A DNA stretch of 64,000 nucleotides, taken from contig OZ345365.1 of assembly GCA_977006965.1 (NCBI GenBank), forward strand, positions 682,001-746,000, written 5' to 3'. Under the pieces are notes generated by a model that was given only the letters and a program-made list of their open reading frames with translations, ran no database searches and was not told where the DNA came from. This document shows, one piece after another, positions 25,691 to 34,851 of this stretch. Source of the DNA: Phymatolithon calcareum (taxonomy: Eukaryota; Rhodophyta; Florideophyceae; Hapalidiales). Every line of letters starts with the position of its first letter. Position 1 is the first letter of the stretch. A program made the translations under genes and the position numbers.

Positions 25691-25817
25691 AACAGTGAGT
25701 ATTTACAGCATACCGACTCTATTTATTGTTTCGCGTTCTTCTCGCTTGACGAAGGCTTCAGGCATCCTACGCATCACCCATCTCCTCCGATTTTGTGTTT
25801 GCTATGTCCGTTATCTA

Positions 25818-26253
25818 ATGACAAGGACTAGGAACCATATCCCCGAAGCATCTCCGGCAAACGAAGTGTCGCTATCTGCTGCATCGTCCAGTATGCATCC
25901 AGTACCATCTCGCTCTGTCTCAAACATATCTCCTCCTGACGAGCCTGCTACAGTTTTAAGAACCCAACCCTTCGAGGAATTGTACGCTGATGTACTTGCA
26001 GGTTCCAAAACTGTGAGATTGGCTCTTACAAACATCATTCCGTACGTCTCTATGCGTGCTCGCTCGGAGTCCGGTGTGCGCAGACTCATTGCTTCATTCC
26101 AGGGCAAGGACGAAGGACGCTCAAATGTGCTCGGAGCAACCGTCACGGGTGCTCCTCCTATCCTTGTCCCCCTCACAGGAGAAAATGCCCCCTATCCGAA
26201 ATCCTTTTTTATGGAACGGCATGGAATGTCAGCCGACGAAGCAGAACATGAAG
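25818..26253 (+). pseudogene. ParB-DNA methyltransferase gene, segment 1
   Basis: First segment of a gene cut by two transposons. From ATG 25818 (MTRTRNHIPEASP; the frame is open from 25695) it reads a Ser/Pro-rich leader of about 50 residues, then the start of a ParB-like nuclease fold: VRLALTNIIPYVSMRARSES, LIASFQGKDEG and PPILVPL, which match the usual ParB order of an R-bearing strand, a helix and a PxxV strand. The frame ends at the duplicated target GCAGAACATGAAG (26241-26253) of the LINE and continues exactly at 27894 (...AEHE then VARSDT). ParB-like domains in such fusions are thought to bind or nick DNA or nucleotides; the role here is inferred. Confidence 0.7.
26241..26253. repeat. 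Target-site duplication of LINE-1 copy, left
   Basis: GCAGAACATGAAG, repeated exactly at 27881-27893. Confidence 0.93.
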
Positions 26254-27880
26254 GGGGGGATATTTGATGATTTTATTTTTGAGAGCTCCCAAAGCCTCAC
26301 CTTGGAGTAACGGGGCAGCTCTTGCATAATCTCTACGCTATAGTCATCTGGCTGCTCAAAACGTTCTTGATTCGTAATTCTCTCCCAACAAGAGCTCCTG
26401 TAAGTCTCTTGCACTCAAACTCAATTTCTGTACTCATCTTCGATGACGCTAGAGTACGTTGTAAGGCGAATAGTTCGATCACCGCGGTAATCCCACAGTA
26501 CGCACCCAACACTGATTTCCTCCAAAGGGGTGCTCGGTTGAATGTCAACCTTAGGCACCTTAAACGTGTTGTTTTTTCTCCTATGTAAAGGATCCCTGGT
26601 AGCTAGCCTTCAATAGGAATCTTCATTGACCTGCCTTCTTCTTCCTTTTCCCATACCTTAATTGTTTCTTCTCTCCTCGTCTTCTTCGTGACAGATCCCT
26701 CCTGGGCTTTCTGAAGGGCTTGTCGCAAGTCTTCATACATCTTGAGATATTCAATATCCTTCATTGCTTCCTTTACGTCCTCATCTCTTCCAACGTACTC
26801 TTCTGTTTCTTCAAGGCGCTTTTTGTGTATTACCAGGCTTAATGCAAACCTTTCTGCTTGATGACGTCTCCTCATCTTTGGTGGTCCCAGTCGGCACAGA
26901 ACTCGCATTCGGTCCCGGCGGTGTTCGGCATACTTTCCGAAAACATTTTTGTAGAACAAGCCCTCTGCCGACTCGATTGCCGAGAGCAATCGATTTGTCA
27001 TTGGAGTAACGTGTAACGCATACTCCCATTTCGGGATAATTAGCGACTTAAAGATCCTGATGCATGTCTCCGGTTTGAATCCTCGAACATTCACTCCAAG
27101 CTCCCGCAGCTTATGTATGCATCCTGCAGCATTTCGAACTCTTGCTATGGCCGTGTCATCCGTAACACCCTTGTTATTCATGCTTACCCCAAGATACGAG
27201 AGTCTCCAGGCTTGATATAGTTCTCGTCCTGCCAAGTAAAACGTGTGCTTCTGAAGTCCTTTGTACTTAAGAACTTCGCTTTTTCCTGGTTTTGTGTTCC
27301 ATTTCATGCCATTTTCGCTTGCCCAACTGGTCGCTATATCAAGAAGTTTCTGCATTCCTCGTCCTGTCTTCGCTTGAAGCTGGACATCATCTGCGAACAA
27401 TTGCACAGGACTTTCTGAAACGTTCCTGTCTGTCTTGGAGACGGCTTCTGCGAATGTGTCCATGAATATATTGTATAGGCATGGACTAAGCGGGGAACCT
27501 TGAGGTACTCCTCGGTCGATGATACACCACGTTTCTGTCTCGTCTCCAGCTGATGTGACCCACGATGGTTTTAACAGGTACGCAACCATCCTTGCTATCT
27601 CTTGGGGAAGTTTCTCCTTCAGCCTCTTCATGAGGATATCCCTGGGCACACTATCGTATGCTGCGGATAGGTCAAGAACTGCCATGAACGGATGGCCCTT
27701 TTTCATTGAACTTTTTGCCCGGAGTATAGCGAGATAAGTGCTTCTGTCTTTCCGAAAACCCAGCTGAACCTTATTGAAGCGATAGTTCTCGCGTATGTAT
27801 GCATCTAGAGCTGAGTCGATGATTTTCCTGGCTTGACTTAAAAGAGATATGGGCCTGTAGTTTGCTGCTACATGAGCTGG
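26254..27880 (-). mobile_element. Non-LTR retrotransposon (LINE), 5' truncated
   Basis: Reverse-strand LINE bounded by a perfect 13-bp duplication (26241-26253 and 27881-27893). It is truncated at its 5' end inside the RT domain, as is usual for target-primed reverse transcription. Its 3' end is ATATCCCCCC with no poly(A); the second copy of the family (53504 onward) ends in the same way. It interrupts the ParB-methyltransferase gene. Confidence 0.9.
26603..27880 (-). pseudogene. LINE reverse transcriptase, C-terminal part
   Basis: Reads the RT domain of a non-LTR element from NYRPISLLSQ through GFRKDRSTY, AVLDLSAAYDSVPR, GVPQGSPLSPCLYNIFMDTF, the catalytic QLFADDVQL, WNTKPGKSEVL and the thumb, then a basic coiled-coil-like C-terminal part (EEYVGRDEDVKEAMKDIEY). 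The endonuclease and the first RT blocks are missing. A stop at 26603-26605 ends the frame. In the same frame, residues matching the other copy continue to 26333 (RAPLWRKSVLGAYCGITAVIE, then IEFECKRLTGALVGRE), so the stop looks premature and the native protein was about 90 residues longer. Confidence 0.9.
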
Positions 27881-27893
27881 GCAGAACATGAAG
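27881..27893. repeat. Target-site duplication of LINE-1 copy, right
   Basis: GCAGAACATGAAG; see 26241-26253. Confidence 0.93.
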
Positions 27894-28268
27894 TGGCACG
27901 CTCCGACACCTGGTTCGGACTAGTCGAAGGTGAGCACAGGCACGAGGCCCTGTGCAGACTCGAGCGCGACGAGCCTCAGAGGTTGCTCACTTTTAAGTGG
28001 ACTGTAACACTCATCCGTCCCAAGGCATTGCCCATCTTGCGAGCTTTCGTGCGTAACAACGCGGAGAAGCAAAAACCCGCGTACGTTGTATCCAGTGCGC
28101 TGTACGACACGTTTTTTGCCTTACGTGCCGATCACAGGACTCTGATGACTATTCTACCGCCACGAAAGATCAAGCCCGTCACAGTCTTCAAGTTCGCTAC
28201 CCGTTCCAGTCATCTCCAAGTGAAACTCAGCGCGTCCTGTCAAAGCGTGCTATGGAGCTTGATGAGTC
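27894..28268 (+). pseudogene. ParB-DNA methyltransferase gene, segment 2
   Basis: Second segment, between the LINE and E6. It reads FGLVEGEHRHEALCRL, which fits the G-x-H/R-R-x-x-A signature of ParB-like domains, then LRAFVRNNAEKQKP and ALYDTFFALRADHRTLM. Near 28150-28200 the good frame shifts by one position; from there it reads PFQSSPSETQRVLSKRAMELDES and runs to the duplicated pentamer GAGTC (28264-28268). It resumes in frame at 39234. The shift is either a mutation after disruption or a tiny intron; no GT-AG pair stands out. Confidence 0.7.
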
Positions 28269-28642
28269 TGTTGGAAGTGTGACTGCTTGGTGCTCTATTC
28301 GCAACACACTTCAATATCAAGTATGAACTCGGTACACGTGTACACGCGTCAAGTCGAAAGACAAAGTGTCTCAGAACTTTGAATCAAGACGATTGGCAGT
28401 GACACGTGTCAAAGTATGATAAGAGTATGATAATCATAATCCCCGCACTCAGTAGATGATTCTTGATTTTTTCATGTTACACGTGTCATATGATATTATG
28501 ACAAATTTGTTTAGGGTTAGATTGTCTCCGTCGTCAATTTGGGTTTTGATCAAGTCTGGTTGAGTTTTCAGGTCTATATAGTCTTGACCTGAGGTCCGCT
28601 AAGTCAATAAACCAAGGAACTCATTCACTCACAACTCATCTT
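28269..28642 (+). repeat. CopA 5' LTR of E6, first part
   Basis: Starts TGTTGGAAGTGTGACTGCTTGGTGC like the 3' LTR at 38778 and breaks off at ATCTT where E7 is inserted. The remaining part lies at 34202-34270. Confidence 0.93.
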
Positions 28643-28710
28643 TGTTGGAAGTGTGATTGCTTGGAGCTCTAGTCGCAAACACACTTCAATATCAAGGTAT
28701 GATCTCGGTA

Positions 28711-28860
28711 CACGTGTACACGTGTCAAGTCGAATGTCAAAGTGCCTCAGAACTTTGAATCAAGAAGATTGGCAGTGACACGTGTCAAAGTATGATAACA
28801 GTATGATAATCATACTCCCCTCACTCAGTAGATGATTCTTGATTTTTCATGTTACACGTG
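28711..28860 (+). promoter_or_regulatory. CACGTG (G-box/E-box) cluster in CopA U3
   Basis: Four CACGTG hexamers in 150 bp, each within an ACACGTGT context; the first two overlap as ACACGTGTACACGTGT. Such boxes bind bZIP and bHLH factors in plants, fungi and algae. Enhancer function is inferred. The cluster is conserved in most CopA LTRs here; E6's 3' LTR has an additional ACACGTGT unit. Confidence 0.5.
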
Positions 28861-28949
28861 TCATATGATAGTATGACAAATTTGTTTAGGGTTAGTGTGT
28901 CTCCGTCGTCAGTTAGGGTTTTGATCAAGTCTGGTTGTGTTCTCTGGTC

Positions 28950-28955
28950 TATATA
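28950..28955 (+). promoter_or_regulatory. TATA box of CopA LTR
   Basis: TATATA in GGTCTATATAGTCTTGACC, conserved in CopA LTRs (copy in the 3' LTR at 34061-34066), followed 25 bp later by AATAAA (28981-28986), the likely poly(A) signal. Confidence 0.55.
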
Positions 28956-29085
28956 GTCTTGACCTGAGGTCCGCCAAGTGAATAAACCAAGGAACTCATT
29001 CTCACCTAACTCCACTTCTCCTTCACCAATCTTCACCAACCAAACTTTTCCAATCTCCTAATCTTATCCCTAACCTCCAACAACA

Positions 29086-29099
29086 GGTTATGGGCCCAG
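29086..29099 (+). other. Primer-binding site (E7)
   Basis: GGTTATGGGCCCAG immediately after the LTR. It is complementary to the anticodon stem-loop of eukaryotic initiator tRNA-Met (CUGGGCCCAUAACC), the half-tRNA priming described for Drosophila copia, and not to a tRNA 3' end. Confidence 0.88.
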
Positions 29100-29324
29100 T
29101 CAGCGCTTGATCACCACCGCGCTTCATCATCATCGTCGTCTCCGGGGCTCATCCTTCGCCCCCGATCTTCTCCTGGTTGCGCATCCTTGCTTGATTACCT
29201 CTGGTTTTCTCGCAAGGCCCGCTTCAGAGGACTTGTCTGTCATTGTTCACGAGCTTCCTGTTCGGTTCCTTGCTCAATTACCTCTGGTCTTTGAGTGAGG
29301 CCCGTTCAGAAAGTGTTATAGCGT

Positions 29325-29477
29325 CTTGCAGTGCGCGTTGCCGGCTGCAGGTTCAGGTGTACCAAAACACCACAAGGGTTTCTGTTGTGTCTCCTTGCTT
29401 GAGTACCTTAGGTTTTCTTGTCGGGCCCACCTCAGGATACCACAAAGCGTCTTGCAGTGCGTGTTGCCGACTGCAGG
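29325..29477 (+). repeat. Tandem leader hairpin units (E7)
   Basis: Two units about 126 bp apart, each with CTTGCAG (29325-29331; 29451-29457), a 13-nt loop and CTGCAGG (29345-29351; 29471-29477), followed by TTCAGGTGTACCAAA. The arms pair over 7 bp with one G-U. The same unit occurs in the leaders of CopA and CopB copies, suggesting an RNA element for packaging, dimerisation or translation. Confidence 0.6.
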
Positions 29478-29664
29478 TTCAGGTGTACCAAACGCAGAAG
29501 AGGTATACGGCCATTGAGCCATCCCCCGATCAAGGACCGGGTCATTCCGACTCGAAGGAATTTCTTATAAGGGATAGATTGCCTTGATAGTTGACCTTGT
29601 GTCGACTCGCAGTGGACTCCCCAAACGGATTTTCGACAAGAATAGAAGACCCCCACTCCGCAAA

Positions 29665-32600
29665 ATGGACAACTCCCAGGGAACGCTGAAGGTCGAAAAG
29701 TTAAATGAGACCAATTTCCATGCTTGGAAACAGAAAATTCAGCTAGTACTATCATTCCGCGAACTTGACGAGTTCATAGAGGACGATCCACCGGCACGAG
29801 ATTCCGAAGATTTCAAGCTCTGGCGTCGTAATGACAATAAAGCAAAGGCAATTATCGGTCTCTCGCTTTCAGACGAACATCTCGAGCATGTGCAGGATGT
29901 CGAAACGGCCAAAGAAATGTGGACGTCGATTCTCAATATCTTCGAACGACACACTCTTTTGAACAAACTGGCCGCTAGACGCAAGTTCTACACTGCCACT
30001 ATGCTCGAGGACGAGAAAATACTGCCCTATACGAACCGCATTCGCCAACTCGCATCCACCCTCAAGTCAATGGGTGTCGATATTGACGATAAAGAAATGG
30101 CCATGGCTGTATTGAACGGACTTCCCGAACGCTACGACAGCTTGATAAGTGCACTTGATGCTCTAGGCAATGAAGACGAATCATTCTCACTTGAATTCGT
30201 GAAGAGTCGACTACTCCAGGAAGAGCAACGCATGTCAATGCGTGTCGAAGCATCAACCGTCAAAGCTGAGACTGCTGCACTTTTCTCTGCCAGACGCGAT
30301 GGAGAACGAATTCGTGACTACTGTGAACATTGTCATCGATCTGGACATAGAAGTGTGAAATGTTGGACCAAGTTTCCACACCTTGCTCCTGAAGGATACA
30401 AAAATCGGAATGGAAAGCAAACGAAACCAGCTGCATTCCTGACCGATGAATCGGAACATGTTCGAGTTATGTCCGATTCCGACTTTGTATGCCTGATGGT
30501 CAAGGTGCGCGATTCTGATATTTCCGAGAAGTCAAAGTCATGGATCATTGACTCTGGTAGTACATCGCATATGACGTTCGATCGTTCAATCTTCTGCTCA
30601 TACACAAAAATGTCTTCAACCGTCGAAATGGGAACCAAAGCACAGGCCACAATCGCTGGAAAAGGTGATGTCATCATTACGCTTAACGTTAACAGCAAAT
30701 CGTTAAAACGAAAGCTCAAGGACGTTATGCACATACCCGACTTCGGATACTCTCTATTGTCTGTCTCAAAAATGGATGAGTACGGATATGGTATAACGTT
30801 CAAGAACAGCCGTTGCTATGTTAAAGCTCATAATGACACGATCGCAACAGGTACTCTACGCAAAAGTCTCTACTCTCTAGACCTTGCAGATGGAAATAAA
30901 CTTAACGAAGTTTCCTGTTTCGCGAGCCTACAGCTCTGGCATGAACGACTTGCGCATGTTGACCACACTGGAATTACCGGAATGGTAAACCATGGGGTGG
31001 TGAAAGGTGTAAAGATTGCTCCCAACTCACAGTCCACACATCCATGTAATGGTTGTCTTGCCGGCAAAGGTCATCGTGCTCCGATTCCAAAGTCCAGTAG
31101 TTCTCGCTCCACAGCTGTTCTCGATCTCGTACATTCAGACGTTCTTGGTCCTATCGACATTCCGTCCCTTGGAGGATCACAGTACTTCATCACATTCATC
31201 GATGATCACTCCAAGTGGACCACGGTATTCACCATGCGAAAGAAATCGGAGAGCTTTGAGTGTTTTCGGAAGTTTCACAAGTACGCTGAAACCCATACAG
31301 GTAGAAAGCTTAAGCACTTGAACATACAGGACTTCTCGAAAGCACCAAAGCTCAAAGCAATTAGGACAGACAATGGAGGCGAGTACCTTTCAAACGAGTT
31401 CAAGGCATATCTTGCGGAACACGGCATCCATCAACAGCTCACAGTCGCTTACACCCCACAGCAAAATGGGGTGGCTGAACGCATGAACCGCACACTTCTC
31501 AACTTAGTGCGCTCGATGCTCCATCACAGAGGCATCGAGAAGAAGTTCTGGGCCGAAGCGTTGGCAACTGCTGTGTATGTGCGCAACCGAGTTACGTCAC
31601 GAGGACTTCCTTCGAACACGACCCCCCATCACATATGGATGGGTGCCCCTCCAGATTTGGGACACTTGCGCGTATTTGGCGCCAAGTGTTGGTACGTGAT
31701 TCCGAAGAAGAAAGTGAAGAAACTCGACAGTCGTACTCGTGAGGCGGTTATGCTGGGATACTCGTTGGCATCAAAAGGGTATAAGCTGTGGGATGCGGAC
31801 TTGCGGAAAGTGATTGTGTCAAGGGACGTGACGTTCAATGAATCGGAATTCGGATTCGATGAGACCGAAACCAATGTATCACTTGAAACTCCTCAAATCA
31901 AACTGAGTGATGATACGGTTGAAGGTAAGGTCATTTCGGATGTAGATGATAGGAGCATCGAGAAGGACATTGACGAAGGTGAGCAAGCAGATGGTGGAGA
32001 ACAACCTATATCTCCATCTGGTTCTGACGAAACATCTCCGATGATCGCCAAACCCATTCTGCGTAGGTCAGCTCGGGTCTCAAAACCACCCACTGACTTC
32101 TGGAACGCTCCCTCGCATACTGCTATGCTGGCCTTCGAGTCCGTCAACCTTGCATCTGAAACCGGTTTGTCTTCTCATCAAGTGCCTCAGACCTTCAAGG
32201 AAGCGACTTCAATTAAAAATGTCGACTTCTGGTCTCCGGGCATTGAGAATGAACACTCGTCACTAACCCGCAACAACACTTGGAAGTTGGTCACTCGCAA
32301 GCCTGGCATGAACGTTCTACCGTGCAAGTATGTCTTCAAGGTCAAGGATACAGGCCCTAAAGTTCGCATTGTTGCGAAAGGGTTCCGACAGGTGCATGGG
32401 GTGGACTACGGTGAAACGTATGCCCCAGTCGTAAAGTTCACCTCGATTCGTATCCTACTTGCAACCGTTGCTGTCCATGATTTGGAACTCTACCAAATGG
32501 ATGTTGTTACGGCTTTCTTGCATGGTGACCTTGACGAAGACATCTACATGGAGGTTCCGTCTGGATTTCGAGATCCCAAGCGTCCTGACCTTGTTTGCAA

Positions 32601-33732
32601 GCTCTTGAAGGCACTATACGGCCTGAAGCAAGCACCGCGACAGTGGCATGCCAAAATCGACAAGTTCCTCATCGACGAGCTCGGCTTCTCAAGTAGTCCC
32701 AATGATCCTTGTCTTTATGTCCGGCATAAGTCAAGCAGCATCATGATCATCGCGCTATATGTGGATGACTTACTGATTGCCGGAAACGATACTTCTGCTA
32801 TTTCGTGGATCAAGGGGGAGCTGAACAAGCGATTCGAGATGAAGGACGTTGGAGAAGCTAGTGTTTGTCTTGGACTTGAAATTCGCCGAGATCGCACACT
32901 TCGAACTCTTCACCTCTCGCAGTCGGTCTACGCTCAGGCAGTCTTGGAACGTTTCGGCATGGAGAACTCGAAACCAGCACCAACCCCTATGGAGTCAAGC
33001 AACAAGAACACCGGAACCGAAGAAGTCGACATCACCCAGCTCGTCGATGAACAAGTTCCATACCGTCCAGCCATCGGAAGTCTCATGTACTTGATGGTTG
33101 GTACACGCCCAGACATCTCGGACTCGGTCGGAAAGCTGTCTTCGTTCTGCGAAAAGCCTCTGAAACGTCACTGGATGGGCGTGAAGCGTGTTCTGCGATA
33201 TATTGCGGGTACTCGAGATCACGGAATTTTGTTCGGTGGAAGTGGGAGTTTGGTTCCAATCGGTTACACGGATGCGGATTGGGCGGGATGTGTTGAGACA
33301 AGACGGTCCACGAGTGGCTATGTGTTCCTTCTTGCAGGGAGAACCATAAGCTGGCGCTCAAAGAAGCAAACCATCGTCGCCACTTCAACATGCGAAGCGG
33401 AATACATCGCTTCGTGTGCCGCCGCCAAGGAATCTGTCTGGTTGTCAAGACTCATTGCCGATGTTCAAGGTCTCGAGAAGCCATCCGCCATGACTCTGTA
33501 CACTGACAGTCAAAGTGCGATCGCGACCGGGCGAAACGCAGCCATCACTCAGAGGAACAAGCACATAGACATCCAATATCACTATGTTCGTGATGTGGTT
33601 GCCACGGGCAAGATATATATCAAGTATTGTAGTACTGAGTTGATGATTGCGGATGCACTCACCAAGCCACTCGATCGTGTCAAGACGGCCAAGTTCGCAC
33701 ATGACATGGGTATATGCGCGAGGAGGTCGTAG
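29665..33732 (+). CDS. Intact CopA gag-pol polyprotein (E7)
   Basis: 1355 aa in one frame, starting at the ATG conserved in all CopA copies (MDNSQGTLKVEK). Domains in order: copia-type gag with UBN2-like N-terminus (NFHAWKQKIQLVLSF); CCHC knuckle from residue 220 (CEHCHRSGHRSVKC); aspartic protease with catalytic Asp about 296 (WIIDSGSTSHMTF); integrase zinc motif (LWHERLAH...CNGC, about 428-462); integrase core with D492, D569 and E605, the last two 35 residues apart; RT with YVDD at 1032-1035; RNase H with YTDADWAG about 1201 and TSTCEAEYIA. Gag and pol are fused without a frameshift signal, so the gag:pol ratio must be set by another route (RNA splicing or proteolysis; not visible). An in-frame ATG at 29584 is not conserved. 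Confidence 0.96.
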   Translation: MDNSQGTLKVEKLNETNFHAWKQKIQLVLSFRELDEFIEDDPPARDSEDFKLWRRNDNKAKAIIGLSLSDEHLEHVQDVETAKEMWTSILNIFERHTLLNKLAARRKFYTATMLEDEKILPYTNRIRQLASTLKSMGVDIDDKEMAMAVLNGLPERYDSLISALDALGNEDESFSLEFVKSRLLQEEQRMSMRVEASTVKAETAALFSARRDGERIRDYCEHCHRSGHRSVKCWTKFPHLAPEGYKNRNGKQTKPAAFLTDESEHVRVMSDSDFVCLMVKVRDSDISEKSKSWIIDSGSTSHMTFDRSIFCSYTKMSSTVEMGTKAQATIAGKGDVIITLNVNSKSLKRKLKDVMHIPDFGYSLLSVSKMDEYGYGITFKNSRCYVKAHNDTIATGTLRKSLYSLDLADGNKLNEVSCFASLQLWHERLAHVDHTGITGMVNHGVVKGVKIAPNSQSTHPCNGCLAGKGHRAPIPKSSSSRSTAVLDLVHSDVLGPIDIPSLGGSQYFITFIDDHSKWTTVFTMRKKSESFECFRKFHKYAETHTGRKLKHLNIQDFSKAPKLKAIRTDNGGEYLSNEFKAYLAEHGIHQQLTVAYTPQQNGVAERMNRTLLNLVRSMLHHRGIEKKFWAEALATAVYVRNRVTSRGLPSNTTPHHIWMGAPPDLGHLRVFGAKCWYVIPKKKVKKLDSRTREAVMLGYSLASKGYKLWDADLRKVIVSRDVTFNESEFGFDETETNVSLETPQIKLSDDTVEGKVISDVDDRSIEKDIDEGEQADGGEQPISPSGSDETSPMIAKPILRRSARVSKPPTDFWNAPSHTAMLAFESVNLASETGLSSHQVPQTFKEATSIKNVDFWSPGIENEHSSLTRNNTWKLVTRKPGMNVLPCKYVFKVKDTGPKVRIVAKGFRQVHGVDYGETYAPVVKFTSIRILLATVAVHDLELYQMDVVTAFLHGDLDEDIYMEVPSGFRDPKRPDLVCKLLKALYGLKQAPRQWHAKIDKFLIDELGFSSSPNDPCLYVRHKSSSIMIIALYVDDLLIAGNDTSAISWIKGELNKRFEMKDVGEASVCLGLEIRRDRTLRTLHLSQSVYAQAVLERFGMENSKPAPTPMESSNKNTGTEEVDITQLVDEQVPYRPAIGSLMYLMVGTRPDISDSVGKLSSFCEKPLKRHWMGVKRVLRYIAGTRDHGILFGGSGSLVPIGYTDADWAGCVETRRSTSGYVFLLAGRTISWRSKKQTIVATSTCEAEYIASCAAAKESVWLSRLIADVQGLEKPSAMTLYTDSQSAIATGRNAAITQRNKHIDIQYHYVRDVVATGKIYIKYCSTELMIADALTKPLDRVKTAKFAHDMGICARRS
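32808..32820 (+). other. Internal copy of the polypurine tract in pol
   Basis: GATCAAGGGGGAG, identical over 13 bases to the tract before the 3' LTR (33741-33753). It encodes the IKGE part of WIKGEL in RT and is kept in E2 (6374), E4 (10798) and E9 (60021), with one change in E6 (37996). Confidence 0.75.
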
Positions 33733-33740
33733 TGTGCCTC

Positions 33741-33753
33741 GATCAAGGGGGAG
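33741..33753 (+). other. 3' polypurine tract (E7)
   Basis: GATCAAGGGGGAG directly before the 3' LTR; the expected primer site for plus-strand DNA synthesis. Confidence 0.9.
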
Positions 33754-34196
33754 TGTTGGAAGTGTGATTGCTTGGAGCTCTAGTCGCAAACACACTTCAA
33801 TATCAAGGTATGATCTCGGTACACGTGTACACGTGTCAAGTCGAATGTCAAAGTGTCTCAGAACTTTGAATCAAGAAGATTGGCAGTGACACGTGTCAAA
33901 GTATGATAACAGTATGATAATCATACTCCCCTCACTCAGTAGATGATTCTTGATTTTTCATGTTACACGTGTCATATGATAGTATGACAAATTTGTTTAG
34001 GGTTAGTGTGTCTCCGTCGTCAGTTTGGGTTTTGATCAAGTCTGGTTGTGTTCTCTGGTCTATATAGTCTTGACCTGAGGTCCGCCAAGTGAATAAACCA
34101 AGGAACTCATTCTCACCTAACTCCACTTCTCCTTCACCAATCTTCACCAACCAAACTTTTCCAATCTCCTAATCTTATCCCTAACCTCCAACAACA
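33754..34196 (+). repeat. CopA 3' LTR (E7)
   Basis: 443 bp, two differences from the 5' LTR. Followed by ATCTT and the rest of the E6 LTR. Confidence 0.95.
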
Positions 34197-34201
34197 ATCT
34201 T

Positions 34202-34270
34202 CTCGTCATCCAAAATCTTACCAACCAAACTTTTTCCTTCACCTCATCTTATCCATAACCTCCAACAACA
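34202..34270 (+). repeat. CopA 5' LTR of E6, second part
   Basis: Continuation of the LTR broken at 28642 (CTCGTCATCCAAAATC ... CCAACAACA); matches the end of the 3' LTR at 39160-39228. Confidence 0.92.
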
Positions 34271-34284
34271 GGTTATGGGCCCAG
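34271..34284 (+). other. Primer-binding site (E6)
   Basis: GGTTATGGGCCCAG, identical to that of E7. Confidence 0.86.
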
Positions 34285-34851
34285 TCAGCGCTTGATCACC
34301 ACCGCGCTTCATCATCATCGTCGTCTCCGGGGCTCATCCTTCGCCCCCGATCTTCTCCTGGTTGCGCATCCTTGCTTGATTACCTCTGGTTTTCTCGCAA
34401 GGCCCGCTCCAGGGGACTTGTCTGTCATTGTTCACGAGCTTCCTGTTCGTTTCCTTGCTCAATTACCTCTGGTCTTTGAGTGAGGCCCGTTCAGAAAGTG
34501 TTATAGCGTCTTGCAGTGCGCGTTGCCTGCTGCAGGTTCAGGTGTACCAAAACACCACAAGGGTTTCCTGTTGTGTCTCCTTGCTTGATTACCCTCGGCT
34601 TTCTTGTCTGGCCCACTTCAGGATACCACAAAGCGTCTTGCAGTGCGTGTTGCCGACTGCAGGTTCAAGTCTACCAAAACGCCACAAGAGGTATACGGCC
34701 ATCGAGCCATCCCCCGATCAAGGTCCGGGTCATATTGACTCGAAGGAACTTCTTATACGGGACAGATTGCCTTGATAGTTAACTTCTGTAAACTCGCAGT
34801 GGACTCCCCGAACGGATTTTCGACAAGAATAGAAGACCTACACTCCCCAAA

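Larger units (their letters stand above)
28643..29085 (+). repeat. CopA 5' LTR (E7)
   Basis: TG...CA, 443 bp. U3 carries four CACGTG boxes (28711, 28719, 28779 and 28855) and a 17-bp palindrome AGTATGATAATCATACT (28800-28816). Confidence 0.95.
28643..34196 (+). mobile_element. CopA copia element E7, complete and young
   Basis: Complete 5554-bp element: LTRs 28643-29085 and 33754-34196 (443 bp each), primer site 29086-29099, leader, intact gag-pol 29665-33732, polypurine tract 33741-33753. Flanked by ATCTT at 28638-28642 and 34197-34201. In my reading the LTRs differ at two sites (AAGTGCCTC against AAGTGTCTC; CAGTTAGGG against CAGTTTGGG). This is the only copy in the window with all parts intact and is likely recently active. 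Confidence 0.97.

Noticed and set aside
25695-25817. Upstream start of the ParB gene at 25695
   Set aside because: The extra 41 residues look like random, hydrophobic and basic sequence; 25818 begins the more protein-like part. Not excluded.
29584-29664. Upstream ATG of the E7 polyprotein
   Set aside because: Not conserved in other CopA copies, whereas the ATG at 29665 is present in all.
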